Origin: an uncultured Chloroflexota bacterium
GTDB taxonomy: Bacteria > Chloroflexota > Limnocylindria > Limnocylindrales > Limnocylindraceae
Direction of reading: 5' to 3'
Length of the DNA: 8,780 nucleotides
NCBI GenBank assembly: GCA_903938075.1
Contig: CAJABS010000188.1
Span: 1-8,780, forward strand
Below, piece after piece: positions 1-6,660 of this stretch (within the stretch, counting starts at the first letter, position 1; each line of letters begins with the position of its first letter). The notes beneath the pieces were generated by a model, which was given only the letters and a program-made list of their open reading frames with translations, was not told the origin of the DNA and ran no database searches. The position numbers and the translations under genes were made by a program.

Positions 1-796
1 CGGCGGTTGGGCGCAGGTACTGGCCAATCGTCAGCACGTCGCAGTCAACGGCGCGCAGCGCTTGGAACGCTTCGGTCAGTTCAGCGCGCTCCTCGCCAAG
101 GCCAACCATCAGCGAGCTCTTGGTGTGCACGGGGTTGCCAAGCTCTGTTGCCATCTCCTTGGCGCGGCGAATCACCTCAAGCGAGCGCTCCCAGCGGGCG
201 CGCTTGCGCACCGGCTTCTGTAGGCGCTGCACCGTCTCAAGGTTGTGGTCAACGATGTCGGGGGCCGCCTCCATCACCGCACGAAGCGGCTCCTCGCGGC
301 CGTCGAAGTCGGGGATCAACACCTCAACGCCCGTGTCGGGGGCGAGAACTCGGAGCTCGCGAATCGTGGCGGCAAAGATCGCGGCGCCGCCGTCGGCGAG
401 ATCATCGCGGGCGACGCTGGTGACGACGACGTGGTCAAGGTTTAGCGAGGCGAGTGCCTCGGCCACGCGGCGCGGCTCGTCGAGGTCAAGGCCATCGGGT
501 CGACCCGTCTTTACGGCGCAGAAGCCACAGGCGCGCGTGCAGGTGTCGCCAAGGATCATCACGGTCGCTGTCCCCTGCTCCCAGCACTCGCCGATGTTTG
601 GGCAGCGTGCCTCTTCACAAACGGTGTTCAGGCTCTGCGTTCGCATCAGCGACTGCAGTTCCCGATATCGTGCGCCGCCTGGGGCCTTCGAGCGAATCCA
701 CTCTGGGTGCTTCGAGGCGACGAGGATCTCTTCGGTGTGGCTCGGCGCAGCGCCAAGCATTGGCAGCTGTCGCCCGATCAGCGGCGACCCGGCCAC
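1..796 (-). CDS. lipA: lipoyl synthase, C-terminal end outside the window
   Basis: Radical SAM enzyme that inserts two sulfurs into octanoyl groups on lipoyl domains of 2-oxoacid dehydrogenases or the glycine-cleavage H protein. Translating the minus strand gives, in order, the three cysteines of the auxiliary cluster (C60, C65, C71 in TVCEEARCPNIGECW), the radical SAM motif CTRACGFC (C86, C90, C93), the family stretch VARDDLADGGA, and KSSLMVGLGEE. The frame is still open at base 1 (ending YLRPTA), so about 265 residues are visible of a family usually near 290-330. I chose the GTG at 796 because it overlaps the lpd stop (TAGTG) and adds the N-terminal residues before the conserved HPEWIRSKAPGG. 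An in-frame ATG at 760 is an alternative that would cost only 12 residues. No Shine-Dalgarno sequence precedes the GTG, so translation probably depends on ribosomes finishing lpd. Identity is secure; the start is likely. Confidence 0.96.
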   Translation of the reverse strand, partial: MAGSPLIGRQLPMLGAAPSHTEEILVASKHPEWIRSKAPGGARYRELQSLMRTQSLNTVCEEARCPNIGECWEQGTATVMILGDTCTRACGFCAVKTGRPDGLDLDEPRRVAEALASLNLDHVVVTSVARDDLADGGAAIFAATIRELRVLAPDTGVEVLIPDFDGREEPLRAVMEAAPDIVDHNLETVQRLQKPVRKRARWERSLEVIRRAKEMATELGNPVHTKSSLMVGLGEERAELTEAFQALRAVDCDVLTIGQYLRPTA

Positions 797-2223
797 TAGA
801 AGTTCACCGAGCGGCCGAGTGAGACGAGTGCCGCCTCACCGAGCACTTCGCTGAGTGTTGGATGTGGATGCGTGGTGCCGCCCACCTGTTCGGCGGTGGC
901 GCCGAGTTCTAGTGCCAGGCTCGCCTCGGCAATCAGGTCAGTCACCTTTGGCCCAACCATGTGCACGCCGAGAAGGGCGCCGCTCTCCGCGTGTCGGAGC
1001 ACCTTGCAGAAGCCATCGCTGTCGCCGCCGATGTGCGCCTTGGCGATGGCGGCAAACGGCATTACCCCTGCAACGAACGGCACGCCGTCGCGCTCGAGCT
1101 CTTGCGTGGTAGCGCCAACCGAGGCGACCTCGGGGCGACAGTAGGTGGCGCGTGGCTGCTTCGTGTAATTCATCTCGTGGATTGGCTGGCCAGCAATCGC
1201 GTGGGCGGCGATCAGGCCCTCGTGTGCGGCAACGTGTGCGAGCTGCAGCCCGCCGATCACGTCGCCCACGGCGTAGAGGTGCTCCTGCTTGGTGCGCATC
1301 TGCGCGTCAACAGTAATGAAGCCGCGCTCAACGGTGGCTGCGGTGTTCTCGAGGCCGATATTGCCGCTGTTCGGCACGCGACCGGCGGCGATGATGAGCA
1401 GATCGGCACTGAGCGCCGTTGCGGTGCCCGTGCCGTCGACCGGCTCAATGTTGAGCGATACGCCATCGGCGCTGCGTACCAAGCTCCCCTCGGTGATGCG
1501 GTGTGCGACGTGAATGGCGATACCGCGCTTGGTGAAGGCGCGCGCAAGCTCTTTCGATGCGTCGCGATCTTCGAGCGGCACGAGGGCGGGCAGCATCTCA
1601 ACGATGGTGGTCTCTGCGCCAAGGTCGCGGAAGTACGAGGCGAACTCGCAGCCAACGGCGCCGCCGCCAACTACGATCACGCGCTTCGGATGCAGCGTGC
1701 CGGTGACGATGTCATCACTGTTCACGACGATCTTTCCGTCGGTCTCAAGTCCTGGAATGCTGCGCACGCTGGAGCCAGTGGCAACGACGATGTCGGTCGC
1801 GGTGATCGTGCGCGCTTCGCCAGTTGGTTGACCAGCCTCATCCACGAGCGCCGCGTTGACGGTGCCAGGGGCGGTGATGGTGCCGCGAGCGGCGATCAGC
1901 TCAACGTTGTTCTTCTTGAAGAGGCTCTTGAGGCCTGCGTGCATCTTCGCCACGATCTTGTCGCGTCTCGCACCAACGACTGCCGTATCGATGCCGGTGG
2001 CGGGGGTGATCTGAATGCCGAAGTCGGCCGCCTTGCCAATCTTGGCGAGCAGGTCGCCGCTCTCGAGCATCGCCTTGGCAGGGATGCAGCCCCAGTGAAG
2101 ACAGGTGCCACCCACCTTGGACTGCTCGACGAGCGCTACGCGCTTGCCGAGCTGGGCGGCACGGAAGGCGGCGGCATAGCCACCAGTTCCACCGCCGAGA
2201 ACGAGGAGGTCGTAGTCGGGCAT
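796..2223 (-). CDS. lpd: dihydrolipoyl dehydrogenase (E3)
   Basis: FAD-dependent disulfide oxidoreductase, 475 residues (family about 460-480), that reoxidises dihydrolipoamide with NAD+ in pyruvate, 2-oxoglutarate or branched-chain dehydrogenase complexes or in glycine cleavage. Visible: N-terminal FAD-binding Rossmann glycines (LVLGGGTGGYAAA, residues 7-19), redox-active disulfide C41/C46 in GGTCLHWGCIPAKA, NAD-binding glycines VVGGGAVGCEFASYF in the middle, the second FAD motif YAVGDVIGG, and the C-terminal dimerisation domain with the catalytic pair H454 and E459 in HPHPTLSE. All catalytic residues are present, so it should be active. It is the first gene of a pair with lipA and diverges from plsY across 37 bases. 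No E1/E2 or glycine-cleavage gene is in view, so the partner complex cannot be told. The ATG at 2223 fits the usual N-terminus directly before the Rossmann motif. Confidence 0.97.
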   Translation of the reverse strand: MPDYDLLVLGGGTGGYAAAFRAAQLGKRVALVEQSKVGGTCLHWGCIPAKAMLESGDLLAKIGKAADFGIQITPATGIDTAVVGARRDKIVAKMHAGLKSLFKKNNVELIAARGTITAPGTVNAALVDEAGQPTGEARTITATDIVVATGSSVRSIPGLETDGKIVVNSDDIVTGTLHPKRVIVVGGGAVGCEFASYFRDLGAETTIVEMLPALVPLEDRDASKELARAFTKRGIAIHVAHRITEGSLVRSADGVSLNIEPVDGTGTATALSADLLIIAAGRVPNSGNIGLENTAATVERGFITVDAQMRTKQEHLYAVGDVIGGLQLAHVAAHEGLIAAHAIAGQPIHEMNYTKQPRATYCRPEVASVGATTQELERDGVPFVAGVMPFAAIAKAHIGGDSDGFCKVLRHAESGALLGVHMVGPKVTDLIAEASLALELGATAEQVGGTTHPHPTLSEVLGEAALVSLGRSVNF

Positions 2224-2229
2224 ACGGGA

Positions 2230-2235
2230 ATCCTA
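2230..2235 (-). promoter_or_regulatory. candidate -10 box (TAGGAT) of lpd-lipA
   Basis: On the minus strand TAGGAT sits 6 bases before the lpd ATG, fitting the TANNNT form of a bacterial -10 box and predicting a transcript starting at or within a base or two of the start codon. The AGGA inside it could instead act as a Shine-Dalgarno sequence 7 bases from the ATG, so the reading is ambiguous. No convincing -35 box is visible; that region would lie at the opposite promoter and the plsY start. Confidence 0.4.
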
Positions 2236-2243
2236 CGCCGCAC

Positions 2244-2252
2244 TGCTATCCT
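2244..2252 (+). promoter_or_regulatory. candidate extended -10 box (TGCTATCCT) of plsY
   Basis: TGC directly before TATCCT resembles an extended -10 element, which would explain the lack of a recognisable -35 box. The hexamer ends 8 bases before the plsY ATG at 2261, so transcription would begin at or next to the start codon and the mRNA would be leaderless. No Shine-Dalgarno-like purine run lies between (the bases are CCGCCGCC). It is close to the lpd -10 candidate on the other strand, so the two promoters would overlap. Confidence 0.45.
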
Positions 2253-2260
2253 CCGCCGCC

Positions 2261-2908
2261 ATGGACATTCAACTTGTTCTTGCAGCCACGCTCGGCGCCT
2301 ATTTGGCAGGCTCTATCCCCTTCGGCCTGATCGTGGCGCGCCTCACGGGGGGTGCCGATCCGCGCTCCGTAGGCTCTGGCCGCACCGGCGGCACGAACGC
2401 CCTACGAGCGCTGGGCCGCCGCCGCGCCGCCGTGGTTTCCGCGGGCGACATTCTCAAAGGGACCCTCCCCGTTCTCGCGGTGCGCAGCCTCGCCGCCTCG
2501 ACCGGCGATAGTGCTGGCGCATGGTGGGAGGTGGCTGCGGCGCTCTTCGCCGTGATCGGCTCTACGCGTTCGGTCTGGGTCGGCTTCAAGGGTGGTCGCG
2601 GCATTGCCACTGGATTCGGCACGGCGCTCGCGATTGCCCCCGCCGCCCTCGCCGCCGCTGCCCCGTTCTTCTTTGCTCTGATCTGGCGCACGCGGCTCGT
2701 CTCGCTCGGGTCAATCACCGCCGCAGCGGCGTTCACCCCAATCTTGATTGTCGCCAACGCGATTTCGCCGACAGGCTTTGACCCTGCGATCGCCACCTAC
2801 GCTGTGATTGGGCCCGCACTTGTGTGGCTCGCCCACGCCGACAACATCGCGCGACTGCGCGACGGCACCGAGCGCACCTTTGATACAGGGATGCTGCAGC
2901 GCGACTAG
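2261..2908 (+). CDS. plsY: glycerol-3-phosphate acyltransferase PlsY
   Basis: Integral membrane enzyme that transfers an acyl group from acyl-phosphate to the sn-1 position of glycerol 3-phosphate, giving lysophosphatidic acid, the first committed step of phospholipid synthesis in most bacteria. At 215 residues it has the usual length. Visible family motifs: SIPFG (18-22) in the first membrane helix, GSGRTGGTNALR (38-49) matching the usual GSGNxGATNxxR, DILKG (63-67), the phosphate-binding glycine loop FKGGRGIATG (109-118), and the C-terminal HADNIARLRDGTE (192-204). Several hydrophobic stretches agree with the family's roughly five-helix fold. Two departures from the common pattern: the His that usually precedes the glycine loop (GHxxPVF) is Ser here (GSTRSVW), and the second Lys of GGKG is Arg. 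No plsX is in view. The only plus-strand gene in the window, it ends 4 bases from the stop of the convergent small gene. Confidence 0.95.
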   Translation: MDIQLVLAATLGAYLAGSIPFGLIVARLTGGADPRSVGSGRTGGTNALRALGRRRAAVVSAGDILKGTLPVLAVRSLAASTGDSAGAWWEVAAALFAVIGSTRSVWVGFKGGRGIATGFGTALAIAPAALAAAAPFFFALIWRTRLVSLGSITAAAAFTPILIVANAISPTGFDPAIATYAVIGPALVWLAHADNIARLRDGTERTFDTGMLQRD

Positions 2909-2920
2909 CGAGCTATCGCG
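2900..2920. terminator. possible bidirectional hairpin at the convergent gene ends
   Basis: Arms CGCGA (2900-2904) and TCGCG (2916-2920), then after one bulged C at 2905 a further TAG/CTA pairing (2906-2908 with 2913-2915) around the four-base loop CGAG. The plsY stop TAG and the stop of the opposing small gene occupy mirror positions in the stem. No T-run follows on either strand, so this is not a classical intrinsic terminator; it could be a U-less one or chance symmetry. Confidence 0.3.
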
Positions 2921-3107
2921 AACGGATCAACTGCACCACGATATAAATCGTTGCCAGCACCAGCACGATCGCGACGATCGGCAGGCTGCGTACTGCTGCA
3001 CCAATCGGTGGCACTAACACGCTGATCTCCTGCAGGATCAGTACTGCTGCCCCTGCGGCTAGTGCCGCAAGCGTTGCCGAGCGAAGTGGGCTTGTTGGCT
3101 GGCTCAC
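2913..3107 (-). CDS. small hypothetical protein with two predicted membrane helices
   Basis: Not recognised as a member of a named family. The 64-residue product has a short polar N-terminus (SQPTSPLRS), a hydrophobic segment at about 11-33, a short turn with PP and an Arg at residue 40, a second hydrophobic segment at about 42-61, and a basic end (RSR), suggesting a helical hairpin in the cytoplasmic membrane. The start is a GTG at 3107 whose TG is shared with the TGA stop of the upstream YjeF_N-like gene (GTGA overlap). There is no Shine-Dalgarno sequence, so translation is probably coupled to that gene. Codon use (GC-rich third positions) matches the neighbours. The coupling suggests the two products work together or need matched amounts; the role is unknown. 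It is short, so a chance frame is not excluded, but the overlap and the two clean helices favour a real gene. Confidence 0.7.
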   Translation of the reverse strand: MSQPTSPLRSATLAALAAGAAVLILQEISVLVPPIGAAVRSLPIVAIVLVLATIYIVVQLIRSR

Positions 3108-3916
3108 TGTGACAGGGTGTCGGCATCGCGCGGCAGATCAATTGGCGCAACAAGCAGTTCACCAACGAGCTTGCGTGACGTTTCGCTGAGGAGCGTAATC
3201 AGCGGGCGATGCAGCGTAATGGTCACATCTGCGCCAGGTGCACCGCGTCGTCGGCTCCCCGTCTCGGGGTCAAGCCCAACTGGCGCCGTAATCGCCAGGC
3301 ACGGCACACCAGCGGCGCGCGCGCGAATCACCAAATCGATTCCTGCCTGCGTTGGTACGGGTGGCACGATCGCGTCGGTGGAGCCGCCAAGGGCTTCGAT
3401 GACGAGTGCAACGTCTTCAATCCCCGCGCGGAAGTGCGCCGCCTCACGCATATCTGGCACGCGGAAGCGTCGCGCATTTGTCAGTGACTCGAGGCGATCC
3501 CAGGCGGCTGAGGCTGCCGCATGCTCTGGTCGCGCGCGGGTACCGCAGAGCGCCACCACGATTGGCGTACCGGCTGCGGCGATGCGCAGTCCCGCCTCAA
3601 GGGCGAGAGCAGACTCGGCGCCAGAACCGGCAAGGATGAAGACAGGCGCGCCAGAGGCGGCGGCACCGGATGCGATACGACCCTTTGCTAGTGCCTGCCC
3701 AAGTTCTGCGATCGCGTCGCCACCACTCGCGAGCAGTTGCTCTGAGGTGTGCCCGAGTCGCAGCGCCTTGGCCTCAATCCCCCGCATTGCCGCCATCGAA
3801 ACTGGGGCGAGGTTGCGGTGCTTGCGCCAACGCGTGGCAACGGGTGCAACCCACGCTGAAATCTGCTCGGGGCTCACTACGCCGCGCACGCTGGGTCGAG
3901 AGGGTCGCTTCAACAT
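3104..3916 (-). CDS. divergent stand-alone YjeF_N-domain protein (NAD(P)HX epimerase-like)
   Basis: A 270-residue protein whose layout follows the YjeF_N domain, the fold of NAD(P)H-hydrate epimerase (NnrE): helix MRGIEAKALRLGHTSEQLL (44-62), nucleotide-fold strand and glycine loop VFILAGSGAES (92-102), strand DVALVIEALGG (168-178), CLAITAPVGLDPETG (206-220), and the closing stretch ADVTITLHRPLITLLSETSR plus VGELLVAPIDLP (229-262). The C-terminal dehydratase (NnrD) domain of the usual bacterial fusion is absent. The signature loops are altered: GxGNNGGDG is GSGAESAL, DALFG is EALGG, and DIPSGLD is TAPVGLD, so residues thought to bind the metal ion and nucleotide are missing. A basic N-terminal extension of about 42 residues precedes the domain. 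Start ATG 3916 is supported by a -10-like box just upstream. It follows ppc by 21 bases and overlaps the small membrane gene by GTGA. Fold assignment is fairly sure; epimerase activity is doubtful. Confidence 0.75.
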   Translation of the reverse strand: MLKRPSRPSVRGVVSPEQISAWVAPVATRWRKHRNLAPVSMAAMRGIEAKALRLGHTSEQLLASGGDAIAELGQALAKGRIASGAAASGAPVFILAGSGAESALALEAGLRIAAAGTPIVVALCGTRARPEHAAASAAWDRLESLTNARRFRVPDMREAAHFRAGIEDVALVIEALGGSTDAIVPPVPTQAGIDLVIRARAAGVPCLAITAPVGLDPETGSRRRGAPGADVTITLHRPLITLLSETSRKLVGELLVAPIDLPRDADTLSQ

Positions 3917-3922
3917 GCGTAG

Positions 3923-3928
3923 AGGATA
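3923..3928 (-). promoter_or_regulatory. candidate -10 box (TATCCT) of the YjeF_N-like gene
   Basis: Between the ppc stop and the next ATG the minus strand reads TATCCT, then 6 bases, then ATG. The hexamer is the same as the one proposed for plsY. No Shine-Dalgarno sequence is present in the 21-base gap, so a leaderless transcript starting close to 3916 is plausible in addition to read-through from ppc. The best-placed -35 match (GCAACA, inside the ppc end) is weak. Confidence 0.4.
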
Positions 3929-3937
3929 GACGTGTGG

Positions 3938-6658
3938 CTAGCCGGTGTTGCGCAGGCCGGCGGCGACCCCGCTGACCGTGAGGCGAACGAGGTGTGAAAG
4001 CTCGTCGCGCTCTCCCTCATCAGTGGTGCTGCGCAGCGCGCGAAGCAGTTGCACCTGCACGCGCGAGAGGGCGTTCACCTCGGGGGCACGCCCCTCAATG
4101 GAGGCCCGCAACTCTGGGTCGCTGGCGAGTAGTTCGGCGGTGCCAGCGATGCGTCGCAGTGCATCGCCAGCAGCGGTGCGCTCGCCAACGATTGTTGCCC
4201 AGACCCTCGTTGCGTCGGCATCGCTTCCGGCACCGCCGAGTGCAGCGAACTCTTCGGCAACTTCGGGCGAGGACTTGGCGAGGATCATCGCCGCGTTATC
4301 GACGATCGATTGGAAGAAGGGCCAACGTCGATACGCGTCGCTCAGCGTGGTCATGGCGGTGGCATCATCGAGCGTTGCGCGCAGTGCGCCGAGCCCGTAC
4401 CAGCCAGGGAGATTCACTCGCGCTTGGCTCCACGAGAAGACCCATGGGATAGCGCGCAGGCTGGTGAGGCCCGAGCCGCCCTTCGCCACGCCGCCGCGAA
4501 CGGCGGGGCGTGAGCCCAGGTTCAACCCACCGAGCTCTGCGATTGGTGTGGCGGCGCGGAAGAACGGCTCAAATGCGGGATCGTTCGGGATCAGCTGCTG
4601 ATACGTCTTGCGTGCTGCTTGAGCGACAGCACCAACGGCGGGGGCAAACTCCCCCTCCCACTCCGCGCGTCGCTGCTCCGCGAGCGGGCTGCGCATGGTG
4701 AGCAGCGCCGAGATGATCTGCTCCGCCTCGCTAAACGCGATCGCTGGGTCGGAATATCGAGAGGCAATCACCTCGCCCTGCTCCGTCACCTTGAACCCGC
4801 CGAAGAGGCCAGCAGGGTGTTGCCCCAAGATCGCGCGATGCGTTGGGCCACCACCACGACCGATCGCACCACCTCGTCCGTGGAAGAGGGTTAGCTTCAG
4901 GTTGTGGGCGTTGGCGCGATCCACGAGTGCCGCCTCCGCCAGATGCAACAGCCACACGCTTGAGAGGTAGCCCGACTCCTTATTTGTATCGGAGTAGCCG
5001 AGCATCACCTCGAGGCGCCGCCCGCGCTCCACGATGCGCGCCTGCAGCACCGGGTTCGCGACGATCTCGTCAACGAGTTCGGCGGCGCGCTCCAGAACAC
5101 GCGCCGATTCCAGCAGGGGCACGATGTCGACCTTCGGCGATCCAGGGGCAGCGATAGCGGTGAAGTCGGAGCTGATGCGCTGATCCTCTGCCCAGGCGAA
5201 GAGCGCCAAGAGCTCGTGCAGGTCGTCGACCCCTTCAAAGCCACTGATCACATAGCGGCCGAGGCTCTCCTCGCCGTGCGTGCGCTGGATCTCTGCCGCA
5301 ACACGAATGGTCGCCAGCACCTCACCAACGGTTACACCCGGAACGGCTTCGTGGCCGAGTGCACTCTTGATCGTGGCCGGGTCAAGTTGAGTTGTGGCAC
5401 CTGGCTTACCGAGTTCGGCGGTGAGATGGGTGATCGCCGCGTGATGCGCCCCACGCGCCTGGCGAATCTCCATCATCGCGAAGTGGAAGCCGAAGGCCTC
5501 GACCTGCCACTCAAATTCGAGCAGCTCTCCGTACGCCGAGCGCTCTAGCCCGTCGGCGGCGAGGCTCGCACGAAGTTCGCGCAGCTCATTGATGAGCTCC
5601 TGTGGCGTTGCGTAGCCGCCTACCTCCTTGCTCCCCTCAATGCGCGCGCGACGGGTGCGCGCAATGCGCTGGGCGATGGCACCGAGTCGGCGTCGATACG
5701 GCTCATCGGGGAATCGGTGCGAGAGGGTTCGTTCAATCTCGCCGAGATCTTTGGCGTCACGAACCAGTGATGCGCCAAGCGCCCCATCTAGTTCGCCACC
5801 ATCAACGGTTGCAGCGATTGACATCATCAGTCGCGAGGCGACCGCTTCAAGGGCACGCAGCGCATGGTCGGCCTGAATGCGCATCGCCTCTCGCGTCGTT
5901 TCAGCATTCACATTTGGATTCCCGTCACGATCGCCGCCGATCCAGGTCCCCCAGCGAAGTGCTGGCAGTGGCAGAGGCGCTCGGAGTCCCGACGGTGCGG
6001 TGGCCTTCTCAAGGTGACCGAGCGCGTCGTCGAGGCTGCGCAGCAGTCGTGGCACGAGGCGGAAGATCGTTCCATCAAAGTGCACCAGCGCCGAGCGAAC
6101 CTCATCAAGGGCGGTGACGCGCCGAGTGCGGATGCCGCCCATGCGCCAGAGGTTGGTCATCTCTTCGCGCAGGCGCAAATCAACCTCGGCGGCGAAGGTG
6201 CCGCCGAGCGAGCGTCGATCGAGCAGGGTGCGCATGCGACTGAGTGCGGCGATCAGGGTGCGGCGGCGTGCCTCGGTTGGGTGCGCAGTGAGCACAGGGA
6301 GGTAGCTGACCTGCGCTGCGGCGGCGCGAATCTCTGCCGGGGCAAGCCCCGCGGCGGCGAGATCGGCAAGCGCGGCGTCAAAGCTGCCAGGGCCTGGGGC
6401 GGCGGCGGGATGGGCGCTCGCACTAAGTTGTGCGGCGCGGCGGCGCTCCTCTACAAGGCTGGTGAGCCGGAAGCGCAGCGTCAGCGCGCGCACGATGCGC
6501 TCCACCTCGTCGTACTGCTCGGTAGAGGCTGCAGTCAGATTGAAGTCAACGGCGCGCTTCGCATGGAGGGCGTCACGGAAGCGAGCGAGGAACGGGAGCC
6601 CCTCCTGCTCGGCAAGGGTCTCTTCGAAGATCTGGTTCAGCAGCTCGAGGTCGTCCAC
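3938..6658 (-). CDS. ppc: phosphoenolpyruvate carboxylase
   Basis: Cytoplasmic enzyme that adds bicarbonate to phosphoenolpyruvate to give oxaloacetate and refill the TCA cycle. From the GTG at 6658 it has 906 residues, in the family range of about 880-960. Motifs in order: VLTAHPTEARRRT with catalytic H126, GGDRDGNPNV (241-250), GYSDTNKESG (554-563), FHGRGGAIGRGGGP (592-605), KVTEQGEVIASRY (623-635), RAIPWVFSWSQ (735-745), and the canonical C-terminus GLRNTG. R595, K795 and N904 correspond by context to residues that bind the inhibitor aspartate in the E. coli enzyme, so feedback inhibition is likely kept. The open frame extends upstream to 6955, but that part lies over the end of mutY and resembles no PEPC. 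The GTG is preceded by GAGGGGAGG, and the protein then starts at the usual N-terminal helix (DDLELLNQIFEETLAEQEG). It begins 10 bases after the mutY stop. Confidence 0.96.
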   Translation of the reverse strand: MDDLELLNQIFEETLAEQEGLPFLARFRDALHAKRAVDFNLTAASTEQYDEVERIVRALTLRFRLTSLVEERRRAAQLSASAHPAAAPGPGSFDAALADLAAAGLAPAEIRAAAAQVSYLPVLTAHPTEARRRTLIAALSRMRTLLDRRSLGGTFAAEVDLRLREEMTNLWRMGGIRTRRVTALDEVRSALVHFDGTIFRLVPRLLRSLDDALGHLEKATAPSGLRAPLPLPALRWGTWIGGDRDGNPNVNAETTREAMRIQADHALRALEAVASRLMMSIAATVDGGELDGALGASLVRDAKDLGEIERTLSHRFPDEPYRRRLGAIAQRIARTRRARIEGSKEVGGYATPQELINELRELRASLAADGLERSAYGELLEFEWQVEAFGFHFAMMEIRQARGAHHAAITHLTAELGKPGATTQLDPATIKSALGHEAVPGVTVGEVLATIRVAAEIQRTHGEESLGRYVISGFEGVDDLHELLALFAWAEDQRISSDFTAIAAPGSPKVDIVPLLESARVLERAAELVDEIVANPVLQARIVERGRRLEVMLGYSDTNKESGYLSSVWLLHLAEAALVDRANAHNLKLTLFHGRGGAIGRGGGPTHRAILGQHPAGLFGGFKVTEQGEVIASRYSDPAIAFSEAEQIISALLTMRSPLAEQRRAEWEGEFAPAVGAVAQAARKTYQQLIPNDPAFEPFFRAATPIAELGGLNLGSRPAVRGGVAKGGSGLTSLRAIPWVFSWSQARVNLPGWYGLGALRATLDDATAMTTLSDAYRRWPFFQSIVDNAAMILAKSSPEVAEEFAALGGAGSDADATRVWATIVGERTAAGDALRRIAGTAELLASDPELRASIEGRAPEVNALSRVQVQLLRALRSTTDEGERDELSHLVRLTVSGVAAGLRNTG

Positions 6659-6660
6659 GA

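Noticed and set aside
961..2511. A 516-codon plus-strand open frame running opposite lpd and into plsY.
   Set aside because: lpd on the minus strand has every family motif, and plsY is certain in another frame. Long stop-free antisense frames are expected in GC-rich genes. The product shows no recognisable domain and would have to span two unrelated genes.
2905..3165. An 86-codon minus-strand frame (MVNCLLRQL...) over the small membrane gene.
   Set aside because: It overlaps most of the 64-codon frame and the end of the YjeF_N-like gene, has a mixed composition without helices or motifs, and lacks the GTGA coupling seen for the chosen frame.
3117..3929. A 270-codon plus-strand frame exactly opposite the YjeF_N-like gene.
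   Set aside because: Its product is Ser/Arg/Ala-rich with no domain, typical of the complement of a GC-rich gene. The minus-strand frame has the YjeF_N pattern and the -10-like box before its start.
3936..3961. Palindromes GGCTAGCC and GCCGG/CCGGC at the end of ppc, considered as a terminator.
   Set aside because: The 8-base palindrome has no room for a loop, the other has only 5-base arms with an 11-base loop inside the coding end, and no T-run follows before the next gene.
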